DNA of 7,174 nucleotides from JBOHPP01 sp050731755 (GTDB lineage Bacteria > Methylomirabilota > Methylomirabilia > Rokubacteriales > CSP1-6), in NCBI GenBank assembly GCA_050731755.1, contig JBOHPP010000261.1, positions 1-7,174 of the forward strand. The letters run 5' to 3'. The position numbers were made by a program, and so were the translations under genes. This document shows positions 1 to 6,458 of this stretch, in pieces. A model generated the notes under the pieces. That model was not told the origin of the DNA and ran no database searches. It saw only the letters and a list, made by a program, of their open reading frames with translations. The first letter of the stretch is position 1. Each line of letters opens with the position of its first letter.

Positions 1-2
1 AC

Positions 3-707
3 TCGGCCGCGATCTGGATCTTCTGGCCGGAGCGCCTGGCCCGGCTCGGCTGGGCCTGGTTCGCGCTCGATCTGCGAGGCCACGGCGCGAGCGCCGCGGA
101 CGATCTCGCCGCCACGACGATGGCCGATCACGCCGACGATGTGGCGGCGCTCGTTCGCCAGCTGGCGCCACCGCCGGTCCTGATGGGGTGGAGCATGGGC
201 GGGCTCGTCGCCCTGCTGGCGGCGGCTCGCGGGAGCGCCGAGGCCTGGATCGGGCTCGCCCCCAGCCCGCCGGCGCGCACGCGCGGCGGCGCGCTCCCGC
301 TCCGCGGGGGAACATTCGGCGCCGAAGAGGACGGCATCGTGAGCGCCGACCCCGCTGATCAGCCGACGATGCCGGATCTCGATCTCGAAGAGCGGGCGGT
401 CGCGCTGGGCGCGCTCGCGCCCGAGTCGCGCCTGGCCCGCGACGACCGGAAAGCCGGGATCGTCATCACCGGGCTCTCGTGTCCCGCGTTGATCGTCGCC
501 GGTCCGGGCGACGTGACGTTTCCGCCACCGACGTACGCCGACGTGCCGTTCGCCGCGGACCGTCTGGAGGCCGCCGGCGCCTCGCACTGGGGCCTCGTGC
601 TCAACCGCCGGGTGCTGGCCACGCTGGTCCCCGCCGTCTGCGCCTGGCTGGAGAAGACGACCAGCGCTCGCCCTGCACCATCCCGGCAATCGAAGCCCTG
701 CGGATGA
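3..707 (+). CDS. Alpha/beta-fold hydrolase, 5' end missing
   Basis: The reading frame is already open at position 3 and runs 234 codons to a TGA at 705-707, so the start lies outside the window. Visible residues (numbered from position 3) show a standard alpha/beta hydrolase: DLRGHGAS at about 23-30, the nucleophile elbow GWSMGG with Ser at 64, an acid-loop Asp at 170 (in GPGDVTF) and a His at 195 (in GASHWG). This gives a complete Ser-Asp-His triad in the right order and spacing. Only about 30 residues, including the oxyanion-hole strand, should be missing. The region between the elbow and the acid is Pro/Gly-rich and acidic with no recognisable lid domain, and the last 18 residues are low-complexity. 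The family covers esterases, lipases, haloperoxidase-like and C-C hydrolases; the substrate cannot be inferred. An ATG at 120 is in frame but would remove the conserved RGHG segment, so it is not the true start. The gene converges on the Cld-family gene. Confidence 0.88.
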   Translation, partial: SAAIWIFWPERLARLGWAWFALDLRGHGASAADDLAATTMADHADDVAALVRQLAPPPVLMGWSMGGLVALLAAARGSAEAWIGLAPSPPARTRGGALPLRGGTFGAEEDGIVSADPADQPTMPDLDLEERAVALGALAPESRLARDDRKAGIVITGLSCPALIVAGPGDVTFPPPTYADVPFAADRLEAAGASHWGLVLNRRVLATLVPAVCAWLEKTTSARPAPSRQSKPCG

Positions 708-736
708 TCGACTGAAGCGTCAGCGCCCGGGCGTCG

Positions 737-1450
737 TCAGCGCAGGGGGCTTTGCCAGAGCGCGTGGCCGACGAAGAACGGCCCCAGGCTCTCGAGATGC
801 TGCGAGGTCTGGACGGTCTTCCGCATGGCCTGGACGAGATGGGAGAGCGGGTGGAGCTCGCGGCCGATCAGGCCGATGACGAAGTCGTTGTCGTTGACGT
901 CCAGGCCGTGGCAGGCCAGGCGCACATCATGAGCGAGGTCGGCGTCCCCGTAGGCGTGCCCGAGCATGCTGTGCTCGCGGATGACGGCGCTCTGCTCTTG
1001 GGCCGAGAGCCGGGCGAACGAACCGGCGCGCCGCAGCGGATACCAGATCCCCCACGGCCAGGCCGGGCTGAGCACCGTCCGGCGCGGCCGGCGCAGCAGC
1101 CAGTCCTCCAGATCGGCCTCGAACCCCGACGAGTACGTCCGTCCGAACATGGTGAGCGCAGGCTTGATGGCCAGGCCGGCGAAGGGCTCGGCGTCGAGGA
1201 GCTCGCGGAACCCGTTGACGAAGAACGCGGGGTCTTCACCCATGGCCAGGACGGCCACGCCACGCGGGTCGTTCACGTCCCGGTAGAGGACCGCCTCGAG
1301 GCGGCTGGCCTCCAGAGCCCGCACCAGCACCTTGGGATCGAGACAGCCGCTGAGCGCCTGCAACTGCATCCAGAGCCGCCGGGGCGACACCTGCCCGCGT
1401 GCCCCGCGCTCCTGGACGTCGGCCTTGACCTGATCGCCGCCTTCGCTCAC
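737..1450 (-). CDS. Chlorite dismutase/HemQ-family heme protein
   Basis: A 237-residue protein recognised as Cld/HemQ family from its C-terminal half: WYPLRR (about 136-141), FARLS (145-149), REHSMLGHAYG (158-168), GLDVNDNDFV (182-191) and LVQAMRKT (205-212). These match the family pattern of a proximal heme His followed by G-x-x-Y, then GLDDxxF and LVxxxR. His160 is the expected proximal heme ligand. The family includes coproheme decarboxylase (HemQ, last step of coproporphyrin-dependent heme synthesis) and true chlorite dismutase. The Arg that marks chlorite dismutases, seven residues before GLD, is Asp175 here, with Arg177 two residues further on, so chlorite decomposition is doubtful. Start choice: GTG at 1450 has GAGG six nucleotides upstream and lies 13 nt beyond the moaA stop. 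The frame is open to a possible start at 1567, but that would overlap moaA by 104 nt and add a non-conserved basic tail. Soluble cytoplasmic; last gene of the minus-strand run. Family assignment is fairly secure, activity is not. Confidence 0.82.
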   Translation of the reverse strand: MSEGGDQVKADVQERGARGQVSPRRLWMQLQALSGCLDPKVLVRALEASRLEAVLYRDVNDPRGVAVLAMGEDPAFFVNGFRELLDAEPFAGLAIKPALTMFGRTYSSGFEADLEDWLLRRPRRTVLSPAWPWGIWYPLRRAGSFARLSAQEQSAVIREHSMLGHAYGDADLAHDVRLACHGLDVNDNDFVIGLIGRELHPLSHLVQAMRKTVQTSQHLESLGPFFVGHALWQSPLR

Positions 1451-1456
1451 GCGCCG

Positions 1457-1460
1457 CCTC
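1457..1460 (-). promoter_or_regulatory. Ribosome-binding site of the Cld-family gene
   Basis: On the minus strand GAGG is followed by CGGCGC and then the GTG at 1450, a six-nucleotide spacing. It sits just after the moaA stop codon (1464-1466) and is the main reason for choosing the short 237-residue form of the Cld-family protein. Confidence 0.6.
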
Positions 1461-1463
1461 GCG

Positions 1464-2489
1464 TCAGCCGCCGCGAGTGTGCATCTCGAGGTGGGGATCC
1501 TGCTTGAGGCGACCGATCTGGATGAGCGGACCGCGCTCGCGAGCGGCCAGACGCTCTTCGGCGCCACGGTCGGTCCGGCCTCGCCACGCCCGGAGAATCA
1601 GCTCGGCCAGAGCCTCACAGCTCGCCCCCCCGCGCAACGGGCCGCGCAGGTCGATGCCCTCCAGCGCGTACAGACAGAGGTACCACATCCCGTCGGCGGT
1701 GAGCCGGCTTCGGTCGCAGGACGCGCAGAACGGCGCCGTCGTCGAGGCGATGATGCCGAAGACGGTTCCGTCGGCCAGCCGGAAGCGCTCGGCCGGGGCC
1801 GTGCTGTCGGGCTCGACGATAGGCTCGATGCGCCCATAACGCCGGCCCAGGCGCTCGAGGATGTCCGCCCTGGACACCACCTGGTCCATGGACCACCGGG
1901 TAGCCCCCCCCACGTCCATGTACTCAATGAAGCGGATCTCGGCGGTCGCTTTCTTGCCGAACTCGATCAGGTCTCCGAGCTCGTCGTCGTTCACGCCACG
2001 CATCACGACGGTGTCGAGCTTGGTGTCCGTGAAGCCGGTCGCGGCCACGGCGGCGATTCCTTCGAGCACCTGGACATGCCCGTCACGTCGGGTCAGCGTT
2101 CGAAACCGGTCGGGACGGAGTGTGTCCAGGCTGACCGTCACCCGGTGGAGGCCGGCCGCTTTGAGCGCCGGGGCCTGCGCGGCCAGCAGCAGGCCGTTGG
2201 TGGTGATGGCCAGGTCGCGCACGCGTGGCTTGGCGGCCAGTAGACGCACCAGGGCCGGGAGGTCCCGACGAAGCAGGGGCTCGCCGCCCGTCAGCCGGAC
2301 CTTGTCCACGCCGAGGTCCAGAAAGACGTCTACGAGGACGCTGATCTCTTCGAAGTGCAGGAGCTGCTCGCGCGGCAGCCACGCGTAGTCTTCCTCCGGC
2401 ATGCAGTACTGGCACCGGAGGTTGCAGCGGTCGGTGACGGAGAGCCGGAGATTCCGCAACGCCCGGCCATAGGTATCGGGGAGCCGCAT
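1464..2489 (-). CDS. moaA: GTP 3',8-cyclase MoaA (molybdenum cofactor synthesis)
   Basis: This 341-residue radical SAM enzyme converts GTP to 3',8-cyclo-7,8-dihydro-GTP, the first step of molybdopterin synthesis; MoaC then acts on the product. The N-terminal cluster motif is Cys22, Cys26, Cys29 (TDRCNLRCQYCMP), followed by the SAM-binding LTGGEPLL (66-73), VVMRGVNDDE (161-170) and RFIEYMDVGG (186-195). The second, GTP-binding cluster is Cys255, Cys258 and Cys272, with the usual CxxC-x13-C spacing. Arg15, Arg260 and Arg262 align with the substrate-contacting arginines known in Staphylococcus MoaA. The protein ends in Gly-Gly, the tail that is essential in this family, so it is complete. The start is the ATG at 2489, which overlaps the TGA of the preceding radical SAM gene (TGATG) and has GAGG seven nucleotides upstream. 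A start at 2534 would overlap that gene by 45 nt. Small oddities: CDR instead of CNR after the second cluster, and WYLCL where KLRxCL is common. No other moa or moe gene is in the window. Confidence 0.95.
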   Translation of the reverse strand: MRLPDTYGRALRNLRLSVTDRCNLRCQYCMPEEDYAWLPREQLLHFEEISVLVDVFLDLGVDKVRLTGGEPLLRRDLPALVRLLAAKPRVRDLAITTNGLLLAAQAPALKAAGLHRVTVSLDTLRPDRFRTLTRRDGHVQVLEGIAAVAATGFTDTKLDTVVMRGVNDDELGDLIEFGKKATAEIRFIEYMDVGGATRWSMDQVVSRADILERLGRRYGRIEPIVEPDSTAPAERFRLADGTVFGIIASTTAPFCASCDRSRLTADGMWYLCLYALEGIDLRGPLRGGASCEALAELILRAWRGRTDRGAEERLAARERGPLIQIGRLKQDPHLEMHTRGG

Positions 2490-4192
2490 CACCGCGCCTC
2501 GACCGTCGCGGCCTCGACCCGCGCCCGCTCCCACTCGCGGACCAGCCCTGACTTCTTCACCCCGACGTCGAAATGGTCCCAGGGCAGCCGCTCGTCGATC
2601 CCCCGCTCCCTCGTCGTGTAGAAGCCGGCGTCGCCGTCCCAGCGGCGGAGGGCCTGCCGCCAGTCGCCGTCCAGCCGCGCCGCCAGCTCCAGAAAGTCGC
2701 CCACGCGCCGATCACCGCGGGCCAGCAGCGCCTGCAGCGCTGCCTCCCGCGGATTCTCGTGCAGCACGCGCACGGTGGGCAGGCGGGCCACCCCTCGCTT
2801 GATGATCTCCAGCTTCTTCTGCAGCGACTCCACCGCGTCGAACGGCGCCCACTGGAACGGCGTCCACGGCTTGGGCACGAAGGAGGCGATCGACAACGTC
2901 AGCCGGCCGAAGGGCTTGCCCGCGGGGTCGAGCACGCGCAGGCGCTCCAGCATCCGTCGGGCCAGGTCGGGAATCGCTTCCACGTCGTCCCGGGTCTCCG
3001 TCGGCTGCCCGATCATGAAGTACGTCTTGAGGTTGGGAATGCCGTGGCGGCGGACCAGTTCGCAGGCCGTGTAGAGCTGTTCGTCGGTGATCGCTTTCCG
3101 GATCGCCCGCCGGAGCCGCTCGGTCCCCGCCTCGGGGGCGACGGTCAACGTGCGGTGCCCTCCGCGGGCCAACGACCCCACCAGCTCGGGCGTGAGACTG
3201 TCCGCGCGGAGCGAGGAGATCGACAGCTCGAAGCCGCGCGCTTCCACGACCTGGAGCAGGTCGCCGATCCACGGATAGTCGGACACGCACGCACCCACCA
3301 GACCGATGCGCCGGTTTCCGCGATCGGCGGCGATCTTGTCCAGGGTCTCGGCCAGCGCAGCCACCGAGCGGTGACGGACCGGCCGGTACACCTGGCCCTC
3401 CAGACAGAAGCGACAGCCTCGACCACAGCCCTTGCCGACTTCGAGCAGCGCCATGTGGCCGTACTCGGCCAGCGGCGTCTTGATCAGCGAGAGCGTCTCG
3501 AACCGGTTGACGTCGCCGAGCCGGCGCTTCACCACGACGCCGGGGGCACCCGGCGTCGGCAGCACCGCCGCCAGCGTGCCGTCGGGTTGATAGGAGACCG
3601 CGTAGCGCTCGGGAACGTAGACGCCGGGAATGGCCACCAGACGATCGAGGAAGCCCTCGCGGTCCCGAAGCTCCTCTCGGTAGGCCCGGACCAGCTCGCC
3701 CACCAGCTCCTCGCCCTCCCCGACCACGATGAAGTCCATGAAGGGCGCCAGGGGCTCGGGGTTGGAGAAGGCGCAGACACCGCCCATCAGCACCAGCGGA
3801 TCGTGGGGCCGGCGCTCGGCGGCCCGCAGCGGGATCCCGCTCAGCGCCAGGAGCCGCAGCGCGTTGATGTAATCGCCCTCATAGGTGATGGAAAAGCCGA
3901 TCAGGTGGAAGTCGGAGAGCGGCCGCATCGATTCCAGCGAGAACGGCGGCTGGCCCGCTCGCCGCAGCTCCTCGATGTCTGCGGGCTCGGGCATGAACAC
4001 CCGCTCGCACACGACGTCGGGCAACCGGTTGAGATGTCCGTAGATCGTCTGGAACCCGAGGTTGGACATGCCGACGGCATAGGTATTCGGGTACACGAGG
4101 GCGATGGCCACCTTGCCGCCCCAGTCTTTGCGGACGGCGCCCTCCTCCTGGGCGAGGAGCGCTTGAGCGTTTCGCTTCAATCTCCAGGACAT
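2489..4192 (-). CDS. Radical SAM protein of the TIGR03960-like group (N-terminal B12-binding-like domain)
   Basis: A protein of about 567 residues (numbers below count from the alternative GTG at 4201). Residues 30-165 look like the cobalamin-binding-type Rossmann region placed before many radical SAM cores (VAIALVYPNTYAVGMSNLG, GFSITYEGD, PLVLMGGVCAFSNPEPLAPFMDFIVVGEGEE), but no DxHxxG cobalamin-ligand motif is visible, so cobalamin use is doubtful. The core has Cys259, Cys263, Cys266 (KGCGRGCRFCLEG), which should hold the SAM-cleaving 4Fe-4S cluster, then TVAPEAGTERLR (353-364) and LKTYFMIGQPTET (391-403). The C-terminal LPWDHFDVGVKKSGLVREWERA (539-560) is the tail typical of the group. From memory, relatives often continue into a Cys-rich end or a DUF2344 domain; this one stops about ten residues later. 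The substrate of the group is not known to me. Start: the ATG at 4192 follows a TANNNT hexamer by exactly 7 nt; GTG at 4201 is in frame but has no ribosome-binding site. Translationally coupled to moaA downstream. Confidence 0.85.
   Translation of the reverse strand: MSWRLKRNAQALLAQEEGAVRKDWGGKVAIALVYPNTYAVGMSNLGFQTIYGHLNRLPDVVCERVFMPEPADIEELRRAGQPPFSLESMRPLSDFHLIGFSITYEGDYINALRLLALSGIPLRAAERRPHDPLVLMGGVCAFSNPEPLAPFMDFIVVGEGEELVGELVRAYREELRDREGFLDRLVAIPGVYVPERYAVSYQPDGTLAAVLPTPGAPGVVVKRRLGDVNRFETLSLIKTPLAEYGHMALLEVGKGCGRGCRFCLEGQVYRPVRHRSVAALAETLDKIAADRGNRRIGLVGACVSDYPWIGDLLQVVEARGFELSISSLRADSLTPELVGSLARGGHRTLTVAPEAGTERLRRAIRKAITDEQLYTACELVRRHGIPNLKTYFMIGQPTETRDDVEAIPDLARRMLERLRVLDPAGKPFGRLTLSIASFVPKPWTPFQWAPFDAVESLQKKLEIIKRGVARLPTVRVLHENPREAALQALLARGDRRVGDFLELAARLDGDWRQALRRWDGDAGFYTTRERGIDERLPWDHFDVGVKKSGLVREWERARVEAATVEAR
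2497..2500 (-). promoter_or_regulatory. Ribosome-binding site and coupled start of moaA
   Basis: GAGG on the minus strand lies seven nucleotides before the moaA ATG (2489) and is embedded in the last codons of the radical SAM gene. With the TGATG stop/start overlap this indicates that moaA translation is coupled to that of the gene before it. Confidence 0.6.
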
Positions 4193-4199
4193 CTGCGTC

Positions 4200-4205
4200 A
4201 CTCTA
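4200..4205 (-). promoter_or_regulatory. Candidate -10 box (TAGAGT) for a leaderless radical SAM mRNA
   Basis: The minus strand reads TAGAGT, then seven nucleotides, then the ATG at 4192. There is no Shine-Dalgarno. The same arrangement occurs before rtcB and lgt. No good -35 hexamer is seen 17 nt further upstream, and TAGAGT is only a moderate match to TATAAT, so this call rests on the repeated spacing. Confidence 0.4.
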
Positions 4206-4240
4206 CCACAGGGCTTCCGCCCGGGCCCGCGGCGGCCGGC

Positions 4241-5641
4241 TCAGCCCTTGATGACCGCGACCGGCCTGAGCCGCGCGACCCGGGTGGAGATGCCGAAGCG
4301 GTGGACGACGTCCACGACGTCCTTGACGTCCTTGTACGCCTCGGGCATTTCCTCGGCCAGCGCGTCGCGGCCGGTGGCGCGAGCCAGCACGCCCCGCGCC
4401 TCGAGCTCCTGAGCGATCGAGCGCCCGCGCGCCGCCTTGACCGCCGCCGTGCGGCTCATCAGGCGGCCGGCTCCGTGGCAGGTGCTGCCGAACGTCTCCC
4501 GCATGGCGACCTCGGTGCCCTGCAGGAGGAACGAGTAGCGCCCCATGTCGCCGGGGACGAGGACCGGCTGGCCGGGGAAGGCGCGCGTGGCCCCCTTGCG
4601 GTGGACGAGCAGCTTCCGCCGGCGTCCTTCGACCTCGTACTCTTCCTCCTTGGCGATGTTGTGGGCGACGTCGTAGACCACCCGCATGTCGAGCTGCCGC
4701 GGAGACAGCCCCAGCACCTGCCCGAAAACCTCGCGCGCCCAGTGAGTGAGGAGCTGGCGGTTGGCGAAGGCGAAGTTGGCGGCGGAGCGCATGGCGCCGA
4801 GGTACGTGCGGGCCTCCTCGGAGTCTACCGGCGCGCAGGCCAGCTGGCGGTCGGGCACGGTGATGCCGTAGCGCTTGAGCGCGCGCTCAGTCACGCGCAG
4901 GTAGTCGGTGCAGACCTGGTGGCCGAGCCCGCGGGATCCGGTGTGGATCATCACCGTCACCTGTCCGCCGCGTACGCCGAACCTCTCGGCCGCCGCCGGG
5001 TCGTACACCTTGTCCACCACCTGGACCTCGAGGAAGTGATTGCCGGAGCCGAGCGTGCCCAGTTGGCGGCGCCCGCGGTCGAGCGCCTGGCTGGAGACGT
5101 GCTCGGGATCGGCACCGGGGATGCGGCCGTTGGACTCCAGCCGCTCGACGTCCTCGGGCTCGCCCCAGCCACGCTCCACCGCCCACGCCGCGCCCTTGGC
5201 CATCACCTGGCGCAACTCGGTCGGGCTCAGCGACTGGCGCCCCTGAGCACCGACCCCGGTCGGGATCGCGCTGAAGAGCGCGTCCACCAGCGGTCCCAGG
5301 CGGGGCGCCAGGTCCGTGGCCCCGAGCCCCGTCGCCAGCAGGCGGACGCCGCAGTTGATGTCGAAGCCGATGGCCCCCGGACTCACCACGCCCTGCTCCG
5401 CGTCGGTGGCCACGACCCCGCCCACCGGAAGGCCGTAGCCCTGGTGGATGTCGGGCATGGCCAGCGCCGCCTTTACGATCCCGGGCAAGGTGGCGCCGTT
5501 GGCCAGCTGCTCCAGCGAGGCGTCGGTACGGATCTGGGCCATGAGTGGCTCGTCGGCGACAACGAGGGCGGGCACCCGCATCCCGGGCTTGGCGTCAGCG
5601 GGAATGCGCCAGAGGAAGGGACCGATTCGCTCCACCTTCAT
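4241..5641 (-). CDS. rtcB: RNA-splicing ligase RtcB
   Basis: A 466-residue protein of normal length for RtcB, the Mn2+- and GTP-dependent ligase that joins RNA 2',3'-cyclic-phosphate (or 3'-phosphate) ends to 5'-OH ends. In bacteria it is used for RNA repair. Every active-site element is present: MPDIHQGYGLPVGGV (62-76), metal ligands Asp94 and Cys97 (GFDINCGVR), Asn201-His202 (GSGNHFLEV), His233 (MIHTGSRGLGH), His327 (YDVAHNIA), the guanylylated His389 (STCHGAGRLMSR) and the C-terminal Lys465. The spacing matches the Pyrococcus enzyme almost residue for residue, so it should be active. It follows lgt by 18 nt on the same strand and precedes the radical SAM gene. Neither archease (the usual activator), RtcA nor an RtcR-type regulator is in the window. 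The ATG at 5641 has no Shine-Dalgarno but has TACAAT seven nucleotides upstream, which suggests its own promoter despite the short gap. Confidence 0.97.
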   Translation of the reverse strand: MKVERIGPFLWRIPADAKPGMRVPALVVADEPLMAQIRTDASLEQLANGATLPGIVKAALAMPDIHQGYGLPVGGVVATDAEQGVVSPGAIGFDINCGVRLLATGLGATDLAPRLGPLVDALFSAIPTGVGAQGRQSLSPTELRQVMAKGAAWAVERGWGEPEDVERLESNGRIPGADPEHVSSQALDRGRRQLGTLGSGNHFLEVQVVDKVYDPAAAERFGVRGGQVTVMIHTGSRGLGHQVCTDYLRVTERALKRYGITVPDRQLACAPVDSEEARTYLGAMRSAANFAFANRQLLTHWAREVFGQVLGLSPRQLDMRVVYDVAHNIAKEEEYEVEGRRRKLLVHRKGATRAFPGQPVLVPGDMGRYSFLLQGTEVAMRETFGSTCHGAGRLMSRTAAVKAARGRSIAQELEARGVLARATGRDALAEEMPEAYKDVKDVVDVVHRFGISTRVARLRPVAVIKG

Positions 5642-5648
5642 GGCAGGT

Positions 5649-5654
5649 ATTGTA
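5649..5654 (-). promoter_or_regulatory. Candidate -10 box (TACAAT) for a leaderless rtcB mRNA
   Basis: TACAAT, one mismatch from the TATAAT consensus, lies on the minus strand with seven nucleotides (ACCTGCC) before the rtcB ATG. It occupies the 18 nt gap after lgt and is a distinctly AT-rich patch in very GC-rich DNA. No Shine-Dalgarno is present. No clear -35 is seen inside the lgt 3' end. Confidence 0.5.
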
Positions 5655-5659
5655 TCGGG

Positions 5660-6451
5660 TTAGCGAGCCGCGGCCGGGGTCGCGCGGCGTTGGACCCAGG
5701 CGAGCCCGACGAGCGCGACGACGACGCCCACCACGCTGGCCAGTTGCGGCACGCGGAGCCCGCCGATCCAGAAGCTGTCGAGCCTGAGCCCCTCGATGGC
5801 GAAGCGTCCCACCGAGTACAGGCCGATGTAGGCGAAGAAGAGCCCGCCCGGCCGTAATCCGAGCCGGGGCCGCAGCCAGGCGACGAGAGCCACGAACACA
5901 GCGAAGTCCCAGAGCGACTCGTAGAGGAACGTGGGGTGGAAGTAGTCGTACTGCGCGTAACCCGGCGGCCGGTGAGTCGGCGAGATATAGAGCTTCCACG
6001 GCAGGTTCGTCGGCGCCCCGAAGGCTTCCTCGTTGAAGAAGTTCCCCCACCGGCCGATCGCCTGCCCCAGCGCGACACTAGGCGCGGCGACGTCGAGGCC
6101 ACGGAGCACCGGCAGGCGCCATCGGTGGCCGAGCCAGACGCCGACCAGCGGCCCCACGATCAGCGCGCCGTGGATTGCCAGTCCGCCTTCCCACACCGCT
6201 AGGATCTTGGCCGGGTATTGCCCGTAGTAGTCCCAGTTGAAGATGACCTCGTAGAGACGGGCGCCGACCAGGCCGGCCAGCACGGCCCACTGGCCCGCGC
6301 TGATGATGTCGTCGGCCGGCAGGCCCTCGCGTCGGGCCTGGCGGTACCCGAGCCAGAGTCCCACCACGATGGCGGTGGCCATGAGGACGCCGTACCAACG
6401 AATGACGAGAGGACCGATCTGAAGCGCGATAGCGCCGGGCGAGGCGAACAT
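5660..6451 (-). CDS. lgt: Prolipoprotein diacylglyceryl transferase Lgt
   Basis: A 263-residue polytopic inner-membrane enzyme that transfers diacylglycerol from phosphatidylglycerol to the lipobox Cys of prolipoproteins, the first step of lipoprotein maturation before Lsp. Hydrophobic stretches fit about seven membrane helices. Family motifs in order: IRWYGV (17-22), GGLAIHGAL (89-97) with His94, the signature GRWGNFFNEEAFG (133-145), HPTFLYES (172-179) and GRFAIEGLRLD (215-225). Arg134, Asn137, Glu142, Gly145, Arg216 and Glu220 sit at the same relative spacing as E. coli Arg143, Asn146, Glu151, Gly154, Arg239 and Glu243, so it should be functional. HGAL replaces the more common HGGL. The ATG at 6451 gives the normal family N-terminus; a GGAG touches the ATG, too close to act as a ribosome-binding site, and TATCTT lies seven nucleotides upstream. 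First gene of the minus-strand run, divergent from the YdcF-family gene with a 37 bp gap. Confidence 0.97.
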   Translation of the reverse strand: MFASPGAIALQIGPLVIRWYGVLMATAIVVGLWLGYRQARREGLPADDIISAGQWAVLAGLVGARLYEVIFNWDYYGQYPAKILAVWEGGLAIHGALIVGPLVGVWLGHRWRLPVLRGLDVAAPSVALGQAIGRWGNFFNEEAFGAPTNLPWKLYISPTHRPPGYAQYDYFHPTFLYESLWDFAVFVALVAWLRPRLGLRPGGLFFAYIGLYSVGRFAIEGLRLDSFWIGGLRVPQLASVVGVVVALVGLAWVQRRATPAAAR

Positions 6452-6458
6452 CTCCGGT

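Noticed and set aside
724..733. Palindrome CGCCCGGGCG between the convergent hydrolase and Cld-family genes as a bidirectional terminator
   Set aside because: It has no loop, only weak extension and no T-tract on either side, so it is more likely a by-product of GC-rich sequence.
752..1507. Plus-strand open frame of 251 codons opposite the Cld-family gene
   Set aside because: It is antisense to a recognisable protein family, has biased low-information composition and no motif.
1451..1567. N-terminal extension of the Cld-family gene to an upstream start at 1567
   Set aside because: It would overlap the moaA C-terminus, including its conserved Gly-Gly end, by 104 nt, and adds a Ser/Arg-rich segment without family similarity; the GTG at 1450 has a well spaced GAGG.
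1479..2243. Plus-strand open frame of 254 codons opposite moaA
   Set aside because: It lies entirely antisense to a complete MoaA with all catalytic residues; no domain is visible.
2490..2534. N-terminal extension of moaA to a start at 2534
   Set aside because: The extra 15 residues are Gly/Arg-rich and overlap the preceding gene; the ATG at 2489 gives the usual MoaA N-terminus with a TGATG coupled start and GAGG.
4211..4222. Short hairpin GGGC-GGAA-GCCC (minus strand) after rtcB as a terminator
   Set aside because: The stem is only 4 bp, although the loop is GNRA-like, and no T-tract follows; the whole gap is GC-rich and full of short palindromes.
2573..5857. A plus-strand open frame of 1094 codons spanning the radical SAM and rtcB genes
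   Set aside because: It is antisense to two well conserved enzymes and part of lgt, its translation is rich in Arg, Gly, Pro and His with no domain or motif, and such frames are expected opposite genes with high GC at third positions.
6452..6457. CGGAG directly before the lgt ATG as a Shine-Dalgarno
   Set aside because: It touches the start codon with no spacing, too close to position the ribosome; the TATCTT hexamer and a leaderless start explain the layout better.
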